From assembly GCA_020726505.1 (NCBI GenBank), contig JAHLEZ010000018.1:434001-498000 (forward strand): a stretch of DNA of 64,000 nt, written 5' to 3'. Shown here one piece after another: positions 60,109 through 64,000 of the stretch. A program made the translations under genes and the position numbers. How positions within the stretch are numbered: the first letter of the stretch is position 1; each line of letters starts with the position of its first letter. The notes beneath the pieces are model-generated. The model was not told the origin of the DNA, did no database searches, and saw only the letters and a program-made list of their open reading frames with translations. Origin of the DNA: Leptodontidium sp. MPI-SDFR-AT-0119. Taxonomy: Eukaryota > Ascomycota > Leotiomycetes > Helotiales > Leptodontidiaceae.

Positions 60109-60364
60109 TGTTAGTATAGTACCGGTTTATATACCACGCCGTATATATAAATATATTCTAATATAAGTATAGCGACAAAGTAATAAATATATAGTTTAAA
60201 ATCTGTGATAATTCTAAGAGAGTACGAGGAGAGCTAGACTATATACTATAAAACCCTACCGAATCTCCACCGAAACTAGTCCGGCTAAGCTCTGACCCCT
60301 GACTTTGACCCGCACCCCCTTTTCTAGACCGAAATATGCTTATGTAAGGACCTGTGGACTAACA
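60109..60364 (-). repeat. Right LTR of element B
   Basis: 256 bp, begins TGTTAGT and ends ACTAACA. Partner of the split left LTR (45260-45448 plus 52992-53058). Confidence 0.92.
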
Positions 60365-61164
60365 CTTTATTAAGAAACTAAATAGATCTTTATAATTATA
60401 TATTAACTTTTAAGTACTAAATTCCCTTACTTAAAAGGACTAATACCCCTTACTTTTAATTAATAAGACTCTAGCTTATATAATTAATACGCGCATCTTT
60501 ACTAAACTAAACATTCGTTAAGCTTTCCACTGAATCTGAATAGACTTAATATTAGAGGAGTACACTACCTTTCGTATAAGATACGGCGTATATAAGTACA
60601 AAGTTCTTCTATTTAGCCTAACTAATAGCCCTACTACTTACTAGCGCTATATAAACAATATTCTCTTTAATTACCTTAATGATTTTTATATAACGTACTT
60701 AGACGATATTCTTATATACTTTAAGGACCCCTTATAACACTAACTCCACGTTAAAAAAGTACTTTAACGCCTTAACGACACTAAGTTATAAGCCGACTTA
60801 AAGAAGTATAAGTTTAAAGTAATATAAACTAAGTACTTAAGATTTATTATATTAACTTCTAGCCTAAAATTTAATCTTAAAAAGGTCTTTATCGTTCGTG
60901 AGTAGACTTACTTTAGCTCTATTAAAAGTATATAGTCCTTCCTTAGGTTTTATAACTTTTACTAGAGATTTATCCGCGACTATAGTATTATAGCGAAACC
61001 TCTTATTTAATTAATTAAGAATAACGTTCCCTTTTACTTTACTATAAAATGCGAAGATGCCTTTAACTTCTTAAAACACACTCTTACGTCTATACCCCTC
61101 TTAAGACACTACTAGTAAGATTTGCCTTACTTCTTAGAGACAGATGCTAGTAATAGTATTATAA
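60365..61164 (+). mobile_element. Ty3/Gypsy element G, internal part 3 (RT to RNase H)
   Basis: Resumes the RT frame after the B insertion. Recognisable text includes FRIRYGVYKYKVL and the catalytic YLDD at 60696-60707 (TYLDDILIYF), then a thumb region and the RNase H start ETDAS near 61140. The RNase H is cut at 61164 by the next element. Numerous RIP-type stops. Confidence 0.85.
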
Positions 61165-63930
61165 TGTGGTGGGGAAGACTCTGGTAGCTCCTTTGTCACC
61201 TGACCGGATAGGCTCTTTCTATATAAAAGGGTTTATCACTTAAAAACAACTTAACAACGAAGAACTTTTTATAGATATTATTTAATACACTTTTTTCTCC
61301 TCCCCTCCCTCGACTTTTTATACTCTTTAAATATATATTATCTTTAGATTTAATCGATCTGCGATTTCCTATACTTAGAGTCTCTCTCGTACCTTATTAT
61401 ATATTACCTCTCTTGTTATATAGTTTATTAGGTTATTCCCTTTTATATATTTTTAGTGACTTACGTAAGGAGTAAGTTTAGTACAAGGAAATAGAACTAA
61501 GTAAGTTATACGGAAAGGGCCCTTTATACTAATTACAAGCGTTTAAAGAGAATTAAAAAACGACAACTACTTAAACTAAGGGACCTATTTAGTTAGTAAC
61601 TCCTTAACCTTCGAAAGTAAAAACAGTAGATATAAAGGCACAAGTATACGATAAAGAGAGCAGAGAGACACGAGGGAAGCAAGTGAACTTTTATAATACG
61701 TGGGGACACTTAAAGTACTAGAAAATCTCTTCTCTCTTAACTCGAGGCTTTATGCCCGCTATTCTAAAGACTTATACTTTACTATTTTATAATACTTTCT
61801 ATAATAATACGAGGCCCTATAGTATTAGACCGCTAGGGCTTAATAATATAAGATACCGAGATTACTATATAAGAAGTTAACTAAGTATTATAGGCCTTAC
61901 TCTTTAGTTCGTTAGCTAAAGGCCGAAGTCTTACTTAGAGATTCGGCGGAAGTGTATTCTAGGCTAGTTTAAAACTAGGCCTTAGTTATCTTTTTAGTGT
62001 TATTTAATTTCTATTTACCCCTTATTTATTAATTTAAACCCTCTGTAATTTCGGCGTATAAGGCCTAAGGCGTAGGCTAAGACCTCGTTAAAAGAGCCTA
62101 TTGTTTAGCCCTTCGCTTATAAAGGCGAGGCCTTAAATTCTTATTTTTAAGGGGACGTTTCTTTACTTTCTTTATATAATAATATAACACTTATATATAT
62201 TAAATCTTTTATTATTTTTATTGCTTTTAATTAAACGACTATATATATTCTTTTAAAACCTTAAATTATATTTAACTTACTAATAATGTCCGGCTATAGT
62301 AGACTAAATAACGCTAATAATTAAAAGGGGGCTCCCTTTACTAATACCCCCGGGACTTATTATTAAGAGTAACTTTAGGATAGTTATAAGTGTTAGGCCT
62401 AAAGCTTTTAATAATTTAAGGACCTCTAATAGGGGGTTTACCCCTAATAACAATAACACTTTCTAGGGCTTATTAGATAATAAGAAGGGGAAAGGGAAAG
62501 GCAAAGGGAAGGGGTCTAGTAATACCGGACTTAATAACTTAGCTCCTCTTACTAACACTGTCGAATTTACCACTCTTAACTCGACCGCGGGTATTACTAC
62601 AAATAATCTCAAGAATATTAAAGTCTACGTTAGTCAGCCGATATTAATCCCTAGATCCCTAAATACTCTTATTTTTAATAATATCGACGTTAGCACTTAC
62701 TTCTAGACCTTTAATAAATACTTCGCAAGTTATATAGTTATTAACGACTAGGAGAAGAAGAAATAAGTAGTCGATTATATAACCCCTTCTTAAGCGTGGA
62801 ACATTTAGAAACTCTTTAGCTTTAAAACCGGAACATACGCTAGCCTTAAGAGGGAAGTGAAGTAAGACTATTAAACCGACGACAGTAAGTATCGTTTATA
62901 TACAAATACTTACTTAGACTTACTAAAGTAAGATTTTAAGGATACTTAAATTAACGACTAACCTTCCTTAGACTAATACCAGAAGTTCCTTAGGGCCTTT
63001 AAAGAGGTAGCCCTAAACTACGTCGACCGAGGCAATTTCACTAAAAAGTAAGCGTCGACTCGATTTATACTTGTACTCCCCCGAAGCCTTCGGAATAAGG
63101 CTATACAAGCTGCCTCTAAGAATGTCGTTGGGAGCCCGGGATGAGACCTTAAGCACGACATAAGTTTATGAATTAATGTTTTAATTATAAGAAGTTTATA
63201 AGTCTTAGGGTAATTTATAAAACAGAGGATAATAACTATATTTATATAGGACCTTAAGAAGAAGAGAAAAAGTCGTACCTTATATAGTTTCTTACTAATA
63301 AGAGACTTAGACGAGAGTATATCCTCTCTCGTGTGTTAAATAGTTAATACTCTCTTAATCCTGAACGTAAAGTATAGGCGGTTAAAGAGTTACTAGTATT
63401 ATAGTTAAAAGCGGCGCTTGTAAGAGAAAAGGGAGTAACTTTTATAATTAATTATATTAAATTTATCGATAAGCCTATTAACGCCGGCGAGTTTATTATC
63501 TTATAGTAATAAGACTATTCTAAAGAGTAAATCGTCTAAGTCTAAGTTCTCTTGTCTAATACAAAGGACAGCTTAATTCCGAGGCAATAGTTGCCCTTAT
63601 CGAGACTAGAGCCCGAAAGAAGGCCCTAACATTTAAGTTATACAAGAGATCCGACAAGTTATAAGACAAAATTAAAGCTTAGGCCTTGTATAGTAAACTA
63701 AAGGTTCCTTTAGATATTAGAGACACTATATAATTTACTAAAGTCATAAATGTAAATAGTCTTAAAAAAGTAAAAAAGACCTCTTAGTAAATCTTAACTA
63801 AGAATAAGTCTAAGATCTCTAATATAGTCTCTAAACTTATTATACTAATTACATTTAGGGCATTAGCTCGAAATACTATAACTAGCTTTTTAATAAAGAG
63901 GCGTACTATAAAGCTTAAACTAACTATAGT
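61165..63930 (+). mobile_element. Second RIPed LTR element (D) inserted in element G
   Basis: Begins TGTGGTGGGG right after the RNase H DAS motif of G. An LTR-like start has a TATATAAAAGG box near 61212. Its far end is outside or interrupted at 63931. The 3' LTR boundary is not identified. Confidence 0.55.
62285..63170 (+). pseudogene. RIPed gag of element D
   Basis: The plus strand shows MSGYSRLNNANN, a KGKGKGKG tract, NTLIFNNIDVSTYF and VALNYVDRGNFTKK, a fungal Gypsy-type gag texture broken by stops. After 63170 only short fragments can be read. Confidence 0.5.
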
Positions 63931-64000
63931 TGTTGGTCCACAGGTCCCTGCATAAGCATACTTCGGTCCGGAAAAGGGGGTGCGGGTCAAAGTCAGGGGT
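63931..64000 (+). mobile_element. Start of an inverted, un-RIPed LTR of the A/B Copia family
   Basis: Starts TGTTGGTCCACAGG. Its reverse complement matches the LTR tails of A and B (for example 52920-52986) but keeps the C and G bases those copies lost. Its orientation is opposite to A and B, so gag-pol of this copy should read on the plus strand beyond the window. Confidence 0.75.

Larger units (their letters stand above)
45260..60364 (-). mobile_element. RIPed Copia-related element B, TSD cttta, containing nested element A
   Basis: The left LTR is split: 45260-45448 (189 bp) and 52992-53058 (67 bp) around element A. The right LTR is 60109-60364 (256 bp), exactly equal to the two pieces. 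Flanks are CTTTA at 45255-45259 and 60365-60369. The interior (53059-60108) is RIPed, with Copia pol remnants on the minus strand and an antisense Cys-rich relic. Confidence 0.93.

Noticed and set aside
45260..60364. A and B as one element with three tandem LTRs formed by unequal crossover
   Set aside because: The TAACC duplication and the exact 189+67 split of B's left LTR fit a nested insertion. A tandem LTR array would not split an LTR or make a TSD.
30400..63930. AT-rich block as mitochondrial DNA or a centromere
   Set aside because: It contains LTR elements with TSDs and RIP-type decay, so it is nuclear. A centromeric location is possible in such arrays, but nothing in the sequence shows it.

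Overview
The window is nuclear DNA of a filamentous ascomycete (Pezizomycotina). The genes have short introns of about 45-160 bp with GTANGT-type donors and CTAAC/CTGAC branch sites. The neighbours are typical fungal ones: a DHA1-type MFS transporter, a Yap-type bZIP, fungal APH-fold kinases and gamma-COP. Much of the right half carries the C-to-T/G-to-A decay expected of repeat-induced point mutation (RIP). A leotiomycete-like fungus is my guess; nothing here proves it.

Left part (1-26.8 kb), balanced composition. In order: the 5' exon of a CDP-alcohol phosphotransferase (minus), an MFS transporter (minus), a 744-aa disordered nuclear-looking protein with SUMO-type motifs (minus), coatomer gamma (minus, five exons), a multi-exon unknown membrane protein (plus) between two degenerate direct repeats, a tRNA-Glu(UUC) with an intron but a broken acceptor stem, an APH-fold kinase (minus, three exons), and a bZIP factor (plus) in large low-complexity intergenic regions.

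Middle (26.8-30.4 kb). Composition falls to AT-rich at about 26.8 kb. A small island holds a second APH-fold kinase whose 3' end has been destroyed by RIP-type changes, a solo LTR with a target-site duplication (TSD), a coiled-coil pseudogene and a tRNA-like relic.

Right part (30.4-64 kb) is a nested retrotransposon graveyard that can be dated layer by layer from TSDs. A RIPed Ty3/Gypsy element (G) forms the substrate: its left LTR is at 31372-33228 and its reverse transcriptase (RT) frame runs from before 37624 to after 60365. Its LTR is interrupted by a small gag-only LTR element (31595-33199, TSD attac), and its body by a solo LTR (36946-37106, TSD ctcct). G is also interrupted by an intact young Ty1/Copia element (37625-45211, TSD gattt, two 275-bp LTRs identical by eye) and by a RIPed Copia element B (45260-60364, TSD cttta). 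A sister copy A (45449-52986, TSD taacc) sits inside B's left LTR. A further Gypsy element (D) interrupts G's RNase H at 61165. The last 70 bases open an inverted, un-RIPed LTR of the A/B family.

The most interesting object is the intact Copia element. Besides one 1711-aa gag-pol frame (minus) it carries, antisense to pol, a separate spliced gene for a Cys-rich, probably metal-binding protein. The whole element, including LTRs, introns, leader and all three codon frames of pol, is studded with a palindrome, TCGTACGA (core CGTACG about 53 times by eye in 7.6 kb, only a handful in the other 56 kb). Decayed copies A and B have an antisense reading frame with a similar Cys layout in the same place. 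I propose, as inference only, that the antisense protein recognises the dispersed palindrome and helps the element escape silencing or control its own expression, in the manner of the VANC proteins of plant VANDAL transposons.
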